Of a stretch of 64,000 nt of DNA, positions 56,013 through 64,000 are shown in pieces. The notes below the pieces were generated by a model. It saw only the letters and a program-made list of their open reading frames with translations, was not told the DNA's origin and made no database searches. The stretch is from contig NZ_PPSL01000011.1 of NCBI RefSeq assembly GCF_002954265.1, positions 1 through 64,000 of the forward strand, written 5' to 3'. The stretch's first letter is position 1; every line of letters starts with the position of its first letter. The position numbers and the translations under genes are program-made. Source of the stretch: Flavipsychrobacter stenotrophus (GTDB lineage: Bacteria; Bacteroidota; Bacteroidia; Chitinophagales; Chitinophagaceae).

Positions 56013-56435
56013 ATGAGGTTCAGCATTAATCAAATATTTATCGTGATATTGCTACTATGCTCAACCGGTGCTATTGGGCAGTATGGGAGCTACTACCCAC
56101 TTACGCGTGATACGTTCAATCACTTTAAGGATAGCTTGGTGATTGTGGGTAAGATAGTTAAATATTCGGGGCTGCACCCACAATGTGGTACCCGTTGTAG
56201 TAGTGAGCATTTGATTGTTGACCTGTCAGAAAAAAATCCAAAGTATCCATATCTTCTAATTTATATTGCTTTTACCTGCTTTGACCTAATCGATGAAAAA
56301 GAGCTATTCAAAACAATCAGAATGAAAATTGAAAAGATAGAACTAAACGATGATGCATGCTTTTGGAGTTCGTCGTCATTTGATTCGAAAGGATTGCCCT
56401 TTTATGATCTAATTAGCCATTCCGTCGTAAAATAA
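56013..56435 (+). CDS. Secreted small protein, unknown function
   Basis: A 140-residue protein with a signal peptide (MRFSINQIFIVILLLCSTGAIGQ). The mature part has paired Cys (HPQCGTRCSSEHLIVDL, and Cys near the middle and end) and the pattern VIVGKIVKYSGLHPQCG. The ATG at 56013 is preferred to an upstream in-frame start because it gives a clean signal peptide next to a promoter box. No family is recognised. Confidence 0.65.
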   Translation: MRFSINQIFIVILLLCSTGAIGQYGSYYPLTRDTFNHFKDSLVIVGKIVKYSGLHPQCGTRCSSEHLIVDLSEKNPKYPYLLIYIAFTCFDLIDEKELFKTIRMKIEKIELNDDACFWSSSSFDSKGLPFYDLISHSVVK

Positions 56436-56470
56436 TTAGCTTTCACTATACAAAGCCTCATCGCCCCATC

Positions 56471-57115
56471 TCACTTCGTCCCATAAAAATACATCAACAC
56501 ACAAAGCAGTATCGTGATCAAGACAATAACTAACGGTAGTAACTGCCTTTGCTTTGCCTGCTTTTCCCTGCCCTTATAAAATTGATAGATATCCCGCTGT
56601 TGGTCAATGTCATCAGTAGTCTTCAGCATCTGCGCTACTATCACATCCAGGTATTGTATCCCCAGCCAATGGGTCGCTTTCATCACTTCCGCTCTTATAG
56701 CACTGTTCTTCTCTTCATCACCAAAATGCCTTAGCACACCTATATGTGCGTCAGTCAGTATCAGCAATATATACTCCTGTAACGCCCGCTGACTTATACG
56801 ATAAGTATCCATAGCCGCCAGGCTCTTATTCATATCAATAGCCACGGTAAGCAACCACGATGGCGTTACCTCTTGTGTGTTTGCAGTCCGCTTACCCGCA
56901 CCACTCATCCACAGGTCATCATGATACCGCTCTCTCTTCAAAGGATTAGAGAGAACACTGTATGCCTCCTGTATCTCTTTAAACTGAGCCTCAGCATACA
57001 CATTATCCGGGTTCTTATCCGGATGATACTGCATAGCCAACTTCCTGTATGCTTTCTTTATCTCAGTTAGCGTAGCAGACGGTTGTACCCCTAATATTTT
57101 ATAATGATCTTTAAT
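56471..57115 (-). CDS. DnaJ-domain membrane protein, probable ATT start
   Basis: A J-domain protein of about 214 residues. The full J domain is present only if translation starts at the ATT at 57115: it reads (M)[25 protein letters not shown] then [11 protein letters not shown], with the HPD motif intact. No ATG, GTG or TTG precedes it in frame before a stop codon six codons upstream (57130-57128). The first conventional codon (TTG at 57040) would remove helix I and most of helix II. A C-terminal membrane segment ([20 protein letters not shown]) anchors it. It likely recruits Hsp70 to the membrane. The ATT start could also reflect a sequence error. Confidence 0.75.
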   Translation of the reverse strand: MKDHYKILGVQPSATLTEIKKAYRKLAMQYHPDKNPDNVYAEAQFKEIQEAYSVLSNPLKRERYHDDLWMSGAGKRTANTQEVTPSWLLTVAIDMNKSLAAMDTYRISQRALQEYILLILTDAHIGVLRHFGDEEKNSAIRAEVMKATHWLGIQYLDVIVAQMLKTTDDIDQQRDIYQFYKGREKQAKQRQLLPLVIVLITILLCVLMYFYGTK

Positions 57116-57233
57116 AGTCGTTAGTATTTAGTACATAGTAGATAGTCCCGATGCATAGCGTCGTATGTCAAAAGTAGAAAGAAGAAAGTTCTCATTATTA
57201 CTCAGCACCATTCTTTCATTACACCCATTGCCA

Positions 57234-57261
57234 AATTGTCGAATTGTCAAATTGTCAAATT
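57234..57261. repeat. 8-bp tandem repeat (aattgtca)
   Basis: The unit AATTGTC(A/G) is repeated three and a half times at 57234-57261, running into the stop codon of the glycosylase gene. A similar 8-bp tandem (GGAAATGT, 27403-27424) lies upstream of rsmA. No function is visible. Confidence 0.7.
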
Positions 57262-57871
57262 ATTTTCCATCTTTGTAATCCCAAAGGAAGAAACAAGCAT
57301 ACGTCCTGTATGGCGCCCACTTCGCCGATAATTTCAACATCTGCGCTTTAAATGCCTTCTTATCCGTCATATCTAATCCATACACCTTGGCAATGCCCTG
57401 CTGTATACCCAGGTCATCAATGGCAAACACATCTTCTCTACCCAGCGTGAACATCAGTATCATTTCTACCGTCCACCTGCCCACACCTTTTATCTGTGTA
57501 AGAAAATCGATCACCGCCTCATTATCCATCTTCGCAAATAGCTTATCAGTAGCGTTCTGTTCTATCATAAAGCGCGCTACATTATGTACATAACTCACCT
57601 TCGCGTTAGACAAGCCGATACCACGCAATGTCTCTGTTGGTGTATCCAATATTTGCTGCGCCGTCGGCTCTTCCCCATTATACAGATCAAGGAAACGTTT
57701 AAAAATAACCTCAGCTACCTTCGTCGACAACTGCTGACTTATAATAGAAGCACACAGCCTCAAACAAATGTTCTTCCTCTTTTTCAAAGGTCTCGGAATT
57801 ATTGTCTTGAGTAGTGGCAATAACTTTTTATCTTTAGAAAGATGAGCGTAGTAAACGGCTTCGGTATTCAT
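57260..57871 (-). CDS. DNA-3-methyladenine glycosylase II-like (HhH-GPD)
   Basis: A 203-residue base-excision enzyme. The helix-hairpin-helix LTQIKGVGRWTVEMILMF is at about 124-141 and the catalytic Asp153 is in VFAIDDLGIQQ. The ATG at 57871 (MNTEAVYYAHL) is preferred to an upstream start that would add 12 residues of no homology. It excises alkylated bases such as 3-methyladenine. It lacks the N-terminal domain of E. coli AlkA, as many shorter homologs do. Confidence 0.92.
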   Translation of the reverse strand: MNTEAVYYAHLSKDKKLLPLLKTIIPRPLKKRKNICLRLCASIISQQLSTKVAEVIFKRFLDLYNGEEPTAQQILDTPTETLRGIGLSNAKVSYVHNVARFMIEQNATDKLFAKMDNEAVIDFLTQIKGVGRWTVEMILMFTLGREDVFAIDDLGIQQGIAKVYGLDMTDKKAFKAQMLKLSAKWAPYRTYACFFLWDYKDGK

Positions 57872-57976
57872 TATAGATAAAAGTAACAAACTACCGCACC
57901 CCCACAAAATGAATCACTATTGCGCCACTCAATACCTATATATTTTCAATAAATTGAAATTACATGTACATACACG

Positions 57977-57984
57977 TATCTTTG
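57977..57984 (+). promoter_or_regulatory. -7 box of the DODA-type dioxygenase gene
   Basis: TATCTTTG matches TAnnTTTG, 22 bases before the TTG start at 58007. Confidence 0.6.
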
Positions 57985-58006
57985 TGTTGAGTTTTAACTT
58001 TCGATC

Positions 58007-58894
58007 TTGAAAAGAAGAACATTTATAAAAAATGGCAGCATTTTAGCAGCCGCATCCATCACAGGTATGTCTACACTATCTGCACTCGAATCTTTGGGCA
58101 ACAGCCTGGCACCATCACCACGTATGCCCGTTATGTTTATCGGCCATGGCAGCCCCATGAACGCCATTGAAGACAACGAATTCAGCCAAAGCTGGCGTAA
58201 AATGGGTAAGCAATTACCACGACCGCAGGCCATACTTTCTATTTCCGCACACTGGCTCACCAACACCACCAAGGTCACCACAATGGCACAACCAAAAACC
58301 ATTCATGACTTTGGCGGTTTCCCTAAAGCCCTGTTCGATGCACAATACCCGGCACCCGGTGCTGTAGAAATGGCGAACCTCTCCAAGCAACTCATCACCG
58401 CCAGTGATGTACAGGGAGATGACACTTGGGGTCTCGACCACGGTACATGGAGCGTACTATTACCTATGTACCCTGCTGCAGATATTCCTGTGTTTCAGCT
58501 AAGCCTCGTCTACGACAAGTCCCCCGAATACCACTACCAGATAGGTCAGCAACTATTAAAGCTGCGCGATAAAGGAGTACTCATATTAGGCAGTGGCAAC
58601 CTGGTACACAACCTCGGCCGGGTAGACTGGCACAATACAGGCATAGTATACGATTGGGCCAAAGAATTCGACAGCAAATTTACCAGCTGGATAGACAAGG
58701 GCGACCATGCATCCATAATGAACTACCAGAAAATATTGGGTGCAACAGCCACCATGACCCATCCTACTTATGATCACTTGCTACCTCTGTTCTACATACT
58801 TGGCTTGCAGCAGAAAAACGAAAAAGTAACATACTTCAATGACACCATGCAGATGGGTTCTATATCCATGCGATCATTGATAATCCAAGCATAA
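58007..58894 (+). CDS. ygiD: 4,5-DOPA dioxygenase-type extradiol dioxygenase
   Basis: A 295-residue protein of the LigB/DODA class. Metal-binding His47 (VMFIGHGSPMNAIED) and His82 (SISAHWLT) and later His-containing motifs (LVHNLGRVDW, MTHPTYDHLLPLFYILG) are present. The start codon is TTG at 58007. The N-terminus KRRTFIKNGSILAAASITG looks like a twin-arginine signal, so it is probably exported folded to the periplasm, unlike E. coli YgiD, which is cytoplasmic. The in vivo substrate is unknown. Confidence 0.9.
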   Translation: MKRRTFIKNGSILAAASITGMSTLSALESLGNSLAPSPRMPVMFIGHGSPMNAIEDNEFSQSWRKMGKQLPRPQAILSISAHWLTNTTKVTTMAQPKTIHDFGGFPKALFDAQYPAPGAVEMANLSKQLITASDVQGDDTWGLDHGTWSVLLPMYPAADIPVFQLSLVYDKSPEYHYQIGQQLLKLRDKGVLILGSGNLVHNLGRVDWHNTGIVYDWAKEFDSKFTSWIDKGDHASIMNYQKILGATATMTHPTYDHLLPLFYILGLQQKNEKVTYFNDTMQMGSISMRSLIIQA

Positions 58895-58932
58895 TAAAAA
58901 TCTTTTCCAACACAGCCACAAATTAAGCTCCT

Positions 58933-58966
58933 GTCGCGAGAGTTAGCGCAGCGCTCTCGTGACGAC
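58933..58966. repeat. GC-rich hairpin after the dioxygenase gene
   Basis: CGCGAGAG (58935-58942 region) is inverted at CTCTCG/TGACGAC (58954-58966), giving an interrupted stem flanked by GTC/GAC. It has no U-run and may be a repeat element rather than a terminator. The following CTCTTTGAGAC (59009-59019) recurs near 63694-63704. Confidence 0.5.
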
Positions 58967-59070
58967 ATAGTTTATCGGGTCTCTGACACGAACATCAGGC
59001 CGATACTCTTTGAGACAAGAAACCCCATCTCAAAATAATCAATACTTTTACCTATCAATCATCAAACAAA

Positions 59071-59523
59071 ATGAGACAACTATACACCCTTGCCCTGGTA
59101 GCCACACTCCTGCTCACTGCCTGTGCGAGACCAAAAGATCTTATCTACCGAGGCGTTGAGCATTTCGGATTCAAGCAATCAGGAATCACAAACACCATGC
59201 TCACTGTAGACCTCAAATTATACAACCCCAACAAATACGCACTTATGCTCAAAAGTAGCGATGTAGCGGTCTATATCAATAGTTCACATGTTGGCCAGGC
59301 ATACCTTCGCGACAAAAAACTCATCCCTGCCAAAGACACCTTTATTCTCCCTGTAGTACTCAAAGTAGACTTACTGCATGTGATACCAAATGCATTACAA
59401 CTACTAACGAAAAAAGAAATAACACTAAAGCTGGAAGGTAATATCAGAGCAGGAAGACATGGCATATTTATGGTGCTGCCTGTAACTTATGAAGGCAAGC
59501 AAAAGATAGATATCAAGCTATAA
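59071..59523 (+). CDS. LEA14-like (LEA type 2) lipoprotein
   Basis: A 150-residue lipoprotein. The signal MRQLYTLALVATLLLTAC gives a lipid on Cys18. The mature part is a LEA_2 / WHy fold, with NTMLTVDLKLYNPNKYALMLKSSDVAVYINSSHVG typical. Its role is unknown; related proteins are stress-associated. Its stop codon abuts the stop of convergent pdeM, so the two genes overlap by six bases. Confidence 0.85.
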   Translation: MRQLYTLALVATLLLTACARPKDLIYRGVEHFGFKQSGITNTMLTVDLKLYNPNKYALMLKSSDVAVYINSSHVGQAYLRDKKLIPAKDTFILPVVLKVDLLHVIPNALQLLTKKEITLKLEGNIRAGRHGIFMVLPVTYEGKQKIDIKL

Positions 59524-60153
59524 CCTTCGCACACTATCACTCAACACCAGATACACATGGCTTGCCTTGTTCTGGTCCATACTATAAAGTCCCGTGAGCA
59601 CACCGAACGCAGGCAATATCATTAACTGCTCCTGCATATAAAAACATGGCAATTTCACACTTTGCCTGCCCATACCCGATAGCACCACTCCCGGATGTAT
59701 ATGCCCGACCACATTCACCTTACCTGCTGCAACATTATTCAGTGGTTCATGTGAATAAATGAATAGTTCATCTTCTATGGTATCTACGACCGCAACACAA
59801 ATATCATGAAACTTGCTGCCATTGATAAGGTCATGATTACCCCTTACTAACGTAAACTGAATGTGCTTATAGGCGGCAACAAGATCACAGAAGTTATGCC
59901 AGTCATCGTTAAGGCTGCTATGAAAAAGATCACCCAGGAAATAAACCTTCTTTGGTTGCACGAGGTCAAACAAACTCCGCAGATTATCGTAGTCGCCCTG
60001 CTGCGCTGAAGACGGAAGCGATATACCATTCTTTCTGAAGTGGCTGGCCTTACCAAGGTGCACATCTGCAATGATCAGCAACTCCTCGTCCGGCTTATAC
60101 AAAGCCTTCTGAAACAACAAAGTAAACGCAACCCCACTAATATCGATCGTCAT
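59518..60153 (-). CDS. pdeM: Ligase-associated DNA damage response endonuclease
   Basis: A 211-residue calcineurin-like phosphoesterase of the PdeM family. Metal ligands are clear: Asp30-x-His32 (IADVHLG), Asp75 (FLGDLFHS), Asn106-His107 (VRGNHD), His135 (YSHEP) and His151-x-His153 (GHIHPG). The family is found with a DEXH helicase, an ATP-dependent ligase and an exonuclease in a damage-response set. Only the helicase is nearby here; no ligase or exonuclease gene is seen between. Confidence 0.93.
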   Translation of the reverse strand: MTIDISGVAFTLLFQKALYKPDEELLIIADVHLGKASHFRKNGISLPSSAQQGDYDNLRSLFDLVQPKKVYFLGDLFHSSLNDDWHNFCDLVAAYKHIQFTLVRGNHDLINGSKFHDICVAVVDTIEDELFIYSHEPLNNVAAGKVNVVGHIHPGVVLSGMGRQSVKLPCFYMQEQLMILPAFGVLTGLYSMDQNKASHVYLVLSDSVRRL

Positions 60154-60160
60154 AAAGACG

Positions 60161-60168
60161 CAAAGTTA
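60161..60168 (-). promoter_or_regulatory. -7 box of pdeM
   Basis: The minus strand reads TAACTTTG, an exact TAnnTTTG box, seven bases before the ATG at 60153. The transcript would have almost no leader. Confidence 0.6.
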
Positions 60169-60194
60169 AGGTGTAGGCAGTAAATGTAAAAACA

Positions 60195-60313
60195 CCGAAT
60201 GTCATGATGATCCTTAGTTTACACTGGCTTGTCGAAGTGCCGAACCACTACATTCTGACACTGGTCGAAGCTTCTCGCTTCGTCCTAACGCATGCAAGCG
60301 CCCCGCTTGCGAA
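60195..60313 (+). repeat. Dispersed two-module intergenic repeat, copy B
   Basis: Module 1 (60195-60240) starts CCGAATGTCATG and contains AGTTTACACTG and GTCGAAG. Module 2 (60264-60313) contains GGTCGAAGCTTCTCGCTTCG and then CGCCCCGCTTGCGAA. Both match copy A at 181-276, where they are in the opposite order relative to each other. It lies between pdeM and the helicase gene. Confidence 0.7.
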
Positions 60314-60357
60314 ACAAAATTTATGTACACCGACACCACGCGCCGCCGACTTACGAC

Positions 60358-62781
60358 TTACGCTCTATCCAACTGCTCCAACATCTTCTTCACCCTATCC
60401 TCAAATTTTTCATTCGTAAACTTCTCCCTAAACCGTTCAGTGAGTATCGGGAAACAGAAAGGGCTGAACTTTTCAAGGTCTTTAATGATTACATGCTGCG
60501 TCTCCATTCGCTGCAGTGCCTGCATCATACGCACCTGCTCCATCTGGAAGGTCATTACCTCATCATATGCCTGCTGCAGTAGCAAATTATTCGGGTCAAA
60601 ATCAGTAAACACACCAAAGAATAATTGCGAATTGGCCTGCACATGCCTTGTTTTCACAGCCTTACCCGGATAGCCATTGAACACCAATCCCGCTATGGTG
60701 GCTATGTCCCTGAATTTCCGCTTAGCCATCTCCGATATATTCACACTGGCATAAATGTCAGCCGATATATTGCTGCTATCAAAGAGTGCATTACCCAGCG
60801 CTTCTTCTACGGGTATCTCCTGATCGCTCAGCAACTCAAATCCGTAGTCATTCATGGCTATGGAAAAGGTCATTGGCTTTATCTGTGATATGCGGTAGGC
60901 AAACAATGACGCCATACCCTCATGTACATTGCGCCCTTCAAACGGGTAGAAAAACACATGATACCCATCCCTTGTCTTTATCTTCTCTATCAGCAACTCA
61001 TCATTATGCGGCAGATGGCTGCGCATCTTTTGCTCTTCAAATAACTGCGACAGGCTACTTATCTCAATATCCGTTTTCTTCTTCCCATACTCATCAAGTT
61101 TCATTCTTATGGTCGATGACAACTGGGACGACAGAGGCATCCTCCCGCCTTGCCAGCTGGGAAAAGCTCCCTTATTGCCTGCGCTACGCTTCACGTAAGC
61201 GGTCATATCTTTTATGCGTATCAACTCTAGGTTCTTACCCGTAAACCAAAACGAATCGCCGGGGCTAAGCCTGGATATAAACCACTCTTCTATACTCCCT
61301 ATCCTGCCACCACCCACATACGTCACCTGTATCATAGCATCACTTACTATCGTGCCTATACCCAACCTGTGGCGCATAGCCACCCGCTTACTAGTAACTA
61401 CATAAAGGCCGTTCTCTATCACTACCTTATGAAACTCGTCATACGCTTCCAGCATACTACCGCCATCTGTTATGAACAGCAGACACCAGTTAAATTCTTC
61501 TCTCGTCACCGAGTTAAAACAATGTGTTTTGATAACCTCCTCATAGGTTTCATTGGCTCTGAACCCATCCGACACAGCAAGTGTCACCAGGTATTGTATC
61601 AGCACATCGAAAGATCGTATATACGGCACCCGCTGCTCTATCTCACTATGCGTTACGGCATGCCGCAGAGCACTCCCTTCTATGATCTCCAGTGAATGGG
61701 TCGGTAAGAAATAGATCTTACTGATAGCCCCCGGCTGGTGGCCACTCCGCCCTGCCCGCTGCATGAACCGCGCCACACCCTTAGGAGACCCTATTTGTAT
61801 AACAGTATCTACCGGCCTGAAGTCCACACCCAGATCAAGGCTGCTGGTGCATACCACTGCTTTCAGTATACCTTCATGCAGGGCATTTTCTACCCACAGC
61901 CTTGTCTCATCACTCAGAGCGCTGTGGTGCAGTGCCATAGCTCCGGCCAGGTCGGGCTCCCGCTCCAGCAGCCGCTGATACCATATCTCACACTGCGAGC
62001 GGGTATTGGTAAAAAGCAGTGTGGAATTACTTTTATGAATAATGGGCAACACCTCTTCCATCAGTTTAATGCCCAGGTGCCCACCCCAAGGGTATTTCTC
62101 TATCACCTCCGGGATGATGGTCTCTATCTCTATCCTCTTTTTAAGGTTGGTGCGTATCATGGTACGTTTGCCACCATATCCGCCCAGCAATACTTCTTCC
62201 GCTTCCTCCAGGTTGCCAATAGTAGCCGATATACCCCATATCTTCAACTCCGGATTGATCGCTTTCAGCCTGCTTAGCGCCAGCTCTATCTGCACGCCCC
62301 GCTTGGTACCCATCAACTCATGCCACTCGTCTATAATTACAAACTGTAGATTTTTGAAGGTATCATTATATCCCTTCGCTGCCAGCAGCAGGTGCACACT
62401 TTCGGGAGTAGTGATCAGCCCGTTGGGCATCTTCTTCTTTTGCTGCGTGCGCTCTTTCAGGCTCGTGTCACCGCTGCGCAAGCCTATGGTATAACTCAGT
62501 CCCAGCCCGTCACTCACCCGCTCGGTAGCCATGTATATTTCCTTACTCAGCGCCCGTAAGGGTGTTATCCATAAGCAATGTATGCCCGGCTTTTGCTTTT
62601 TATAATATTGCTGCAATACGCCAAACCATATCGCATAGGTCTTCCCAAACCCGGTAGGCGCATTCAGCAACCCCGAGTACCCCTTCCCTATGGCATCCCA
62701 CGTATTCACCTGAAAGTCATAAGGCTGCCAGTCACTCTGCTTAAACCACTGTTCCGCTATAGGATGTTTCGATAAGTCCAC
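60358..62781 (-). CDS. Ligase-associated DNA damage response DEXH helicase (Lhr-like)
   Basis: An 807-residue superfamily 2 helicase. Walker A is APTGFGKT (residues 41-48), the DEXH box is DEWH (151-154), and motif VI has RAGRSGHQPG. A long C-terminal Lhr-type domain follows. It is the type encoded with PdeM, a ligase and an exonuclease in many bacteria. The start is GTG at 62781. The ligase and exonuclease partners are not adjacent on either side, and LigD lies about 52 kb away on the same strand. Confidence 0.93.
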   Translation of the reverse strand: MDLSKHPIAEQWFKQSDWQPYDFQVNTWDAIGKGYSGLLNAPTGFGKTYAIWFGVLQQYYKKQKPGIHCLWITPLRALSKEIYMATERVSDGLGLSYTIGLRSGDTSLKERTQQKKKMPNGLITTPESVHLLLAAKGYNDTFKNLQFVIIDEWHELMGTKRGVQIELALSRLKAINPELKIWGISATIGNLEEAEEVLLGGYGGKRTMIRTNLKKRIEIETIIPEVIEKYPWGGHLGIKLMEEVLPIIHKSNSTLLFTNTRSQCEIWYQRLLEREPDLAGAMALHHSALSDETRLWVENALHEGILKAVVCTSSLDLGVDFRPVDTVIQIGSPKGVARFMQRAGRSGHQPGAISKIYFLPTHSLEIIEGSALRHAVTHSEIEQRVPYIRSFDVLIQYLVTLAVSDGFRANETYEEVIKTHCFNSVTREEFNWCLLFITDGGSMLEAYDEFHKVVIENGLYVVTSKRVAMRHRLGIGTIVSDAMIQVTYVGGGRIGSIEEWFISRLSPGDSFWFTGKNLELIRIKDMTAYVKRSAGNKGAFPSWQGGRMPLSSQLSSTIRMKLDEYGKKKTDIEISSLSQLFEEQKMRSHLPHNDELLIEKIKTRDGYHVFFYPFEGRNVHEGMASLFAYRISQIKPMTFSIAMNDYGFELLSDQEIPVEEALGNALFDSSNISADIYASVNISEMAKRKFRDIATIAGLVFNGYPGKAVKTRHVQANSQLFFGVFTDFDPNNLLLQQAYDEVMTFQMEQVRMMQALQRMETQHVIIKDLEKFSPFCFPILTERFREKFTNEKFEDRVKKMLEQLDRA

Positions 62782-62887
62782 ACCTTGAAGTTAAAAGAAT
62801 TGAGCCACAATAAAAAAGCTGCGGAATGATACAATACCAGCCACCCGGACCAAATATCATAAATGCGAAAATTGCAGAAAATGTCAT

Positions 62888-62960
62888 GATGCCGAAGGCA
62901 TCAGATGTCTATAGAGTAGTTATATCATTATCAAAACGATGCCGAAGGTATCGGATGTCT
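62888..62960. repeat. Paired hairpin repeat, second copy
   Basis: Two units, GATGCCGAAGGCATCAGATGTC (62888-62909, first 15 bases a perfect palindrome around GAA) and GATGCCGAAGGTATCGGATGTCT (62938-62960), are spaced 50 bases apart. The pair matches 55635-55710. The change T to C keeps the stem paired, so the hairpin itself seems conserved. It lies just after the helicase gene's start side, before the 63021 gene. Confidence 0.7.
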
Positions 62961-63008
62961 ATATATGCGGATGTCTCTCAGAACAACAATCCGAGACACA
63001 AAATCCCC

Positions 63009-63016
63009 TACTTTTG
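63009..63016 (+). promoter_or_regulatory. -7 box directly before the 63021 gene
   Basis: TACTTTTG, then CCAC, then ATG. The spacing is the same as before rsmA and implies a leaderless or near-leaderless transcript. Confidence 0.6.
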
Positions 63017-63020
63017 CCAC

Positions 63021-63455
63021 ATGGAATTAAAACCTGGCATTGGACTAGACAACATCAAATTTGGCGCAACAGAAGCTGAAATAATGGCACTTATCGGTGA
63101 CCCCGACAAGACCTTTACTAATGAAGACGATGAAAATGAGCTCATCTACCAATACAATTCGCGTAAGCTTAGACTTACATTTTATAAGCACGAAGATAGA
63201 AAACTGGGCTACATCAGGTGCGGCAACTATAAGGTTACTTATGATAACCAACCACTGCTAGGTCGCCCCATAAAAGAAGTGACAGATGTTACGTTAAAAC
63301 ATATTGCTCCATGGGAGGTCGACAGTTACGAATTTTTCGATGTTTACCTGAATCATGAAAACTGGATTTCCCTTAATGTGGAATACGAAGAGGTTGTAGA
63401 TCTGGAATTAGGCGTACCGTTTAATAAGGATGATTCGTATAACTGGCCTATATAA
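63021..63455 (+). CDS. Conserved hypothetical protein, 144 residues
   Basis: The protein starts MELKPGIGLDNIKFGATEAEIMALIGDPDK, a pattern (GLDNIKFG...E..ALLG.P) found in small bacterial proteins of unknown role. It is acidic and has no signal peptide or membrane segment. The ATG at 63021 is chosen because a promoter box ends four bases before it; the open frame runs further upstream, but through the paired hairpin repeat. Confidence 0.7.
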   Translation: MELKPGIGLDNIKFGATEAEIMALIGDPDKTFTNEDDENELIYQYNSRKLRLTFYKHEDRKLGYIRCGNYKVTYDNQPLLGRPIKEVTDVTLKHIAPWEVDSYEFFDVYLNHENWISLNVEYEEVVDLELGVPFNKDDSYNWPI

Positions 63456-63731
63456 ATAGCTAATGCCTTCAACAAATTAAAAGTTTGTACCTGGGCAACA
63501 CCCAACACCTAAGTCTGCCGCTGTTGTGTCTTCTGACCAACAGCCATCTGGCCGATTCTCTTAGAGATGCGCTAACTACACACTCCCCCCTTATTTTAAG
63601 AGGGGACGATGTTCGACCGGACCTTGGGCCGGTTGTCGAATGTCGGGCCTGCCTGCCGGTAGGCAGGGGTCATAAACCATGTCAGGCTGGTTCTCTTTGA
63701 GACCTACGAAAGATTCGGTTTACACAACTTC
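63456..63731. other. Intergenic region with two hairpins
   Basis: No gene is seen. TTCGACCGG (63612-63620) pairs imperfectly with CCGGTTGTCGAA (63629-63640), and CCTGCCT (63648-63654) pairs with AGGCAGG (63661-63667) around GCCGGT. The second is of a type common in Chitinophagales intergenic DNA. CTCTTTGAGAC follows at about 63694. Confidence 0.6.
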
Positions 63732-63977
63732 CTAAATACGACATCTCTTAATTCTCCACCCCATCCATACCCCAACAGCCACTGCCGGAATAATGCCAAA
63801 GACCGTGATCCATGTGAATGGCTTAACAACATAAGACTCAAATCCCTCTTTGATCGAGTATTTCCAGGGCATGCCTTCCAATAAAAAACCAGGCAAGCCT
63901 GAGAGAAATGCGGTAGTCATTAATGCCCCTATGCCACAAAGGATACCCGCAACCAGGTGATTCTTCTTGTTGATCAA
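63732..63977 (-). CDS. Small membrane protein, unknown function
   Basis: An 81-residue protein with two membrane segments, about residues 8-31 (LVAGILCGIGALMTTAFLSGLPGF) and 55-75 (TWITVFGIIPAVAVGVWMGW). The C-terminus is basic. No family is recognised. The ATG at 63977 is close to the right window edge, so its upstream context is missing. Confidence 0.65.
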   Translation of the reverse strand: MINKKNHLVAGILCGIGALMTTAFLSGLPGFLLEGMPWKYSIKEGFESYVVKPFTWITVFGIIPAVAVGVWMGWRIKRCRI

Positions 63978-64000
63978 TATGGTTATTCCTGCCAGTTGCC

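Noticed and set aside
62826-63020. Longer start for the 63021 gene
   Set aside because: The extension is translated hairpin repeat DNA; a promoter box ends just before the ATG at 63021.
63609-63641. tRNA-like TTCGA motif
   Set aside because: Only an imperfect hairpin; no cloverleaf or acceptor stem could be built.

Overview
The window looks like a chromosomal segment of a Bacteroidota bacterium, most likely in or near the Chitinophagales. The reasons are several type IX secretion system (T9SS) C-terminal sorting domains, a PorV/PorQ family protein, a carboxypeptidase-regulatory TonB receptor, Bacteroidota-type -7 promoter boxes (TAnnTTTG) with no obvious Shine-Dalgarno sites, and frequent TTG/GTG starts. 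About 45 protein genes are supported. I saw no rRNA, tRNA, CRISPR array, prophage or transposase gene.

Layout. 0.3-2 kb: a T9SS-sorted surface protein. 2.1-8.7 kb: a DNA end-joining and stress block with a frameshifted DUF892 gene, Ku, an FAD/Rieske oxidoreductase, a pyridoxamine-oxidase-like stress protein and a three-domain LigD. 9-14 kb: a T9SS surface protein and a beta-helix lipoprotein. 14-16.2 kb: SAM hydroxide adenosyltransferase, a small monooxygenase-fold protein, HIT protein and GreA. 16.2-25.2 kb: an apparent three-gene operon of a TonB receptor, a 1329-residue surface protein and a PorV-like barrel. 25.7-28.4 kb: RsmA, a 2-hydroxyacid dehydrogenase and an enoyl-CoA hydratase. 28.7-35.5 kb: a 2244-residue adhesin-like T9SS protein with 19 Ig-like repeats. 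36-39.4 kb: TetR regulator, thiolase, DUF2798 protein and FabF, with two copies of one palindromic operator. 39.5-46.7 kb: an orphan T9SS tail, a 2OG-Fe(II) oxygenase, a two-component pair, TRIC and TMEM175 channels, PaaK and a CDGSH protein. 46.8-55.5 kb: a B12-type radical SAM protein and a CusCBA-type metal efflux operon preceded by a His-rich small protein. 56-64 kb: a DnaJ-domain membrane protein, an AlkA-like glycosylase, a DODA-type dioxygenase, a LEA-like lipoprotein, the PdeM nuclease and Lhr-like helicase, and small unknowns.

Three DNA repair modules lie in the window: Ku/LigD, PdeM/Lhr-like helicase, and the AlkA-like glycosylase. The intergenic DNA carries several dispersed hairpin repeats shared between distant sites, and many -7 boxes end only 4-10 bases before the start codon, which suggests leaderless or very short-leader transcripts.

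Nothing here is clearly a new defence or mobile system. The best candidates for new biology are the receptor / giant surface protein / PorV operon, the two-site TetR operator controlling a fatty-acyl operon, the paired hairpin repeats, and the His-rich protein ahead of the efflux operon.
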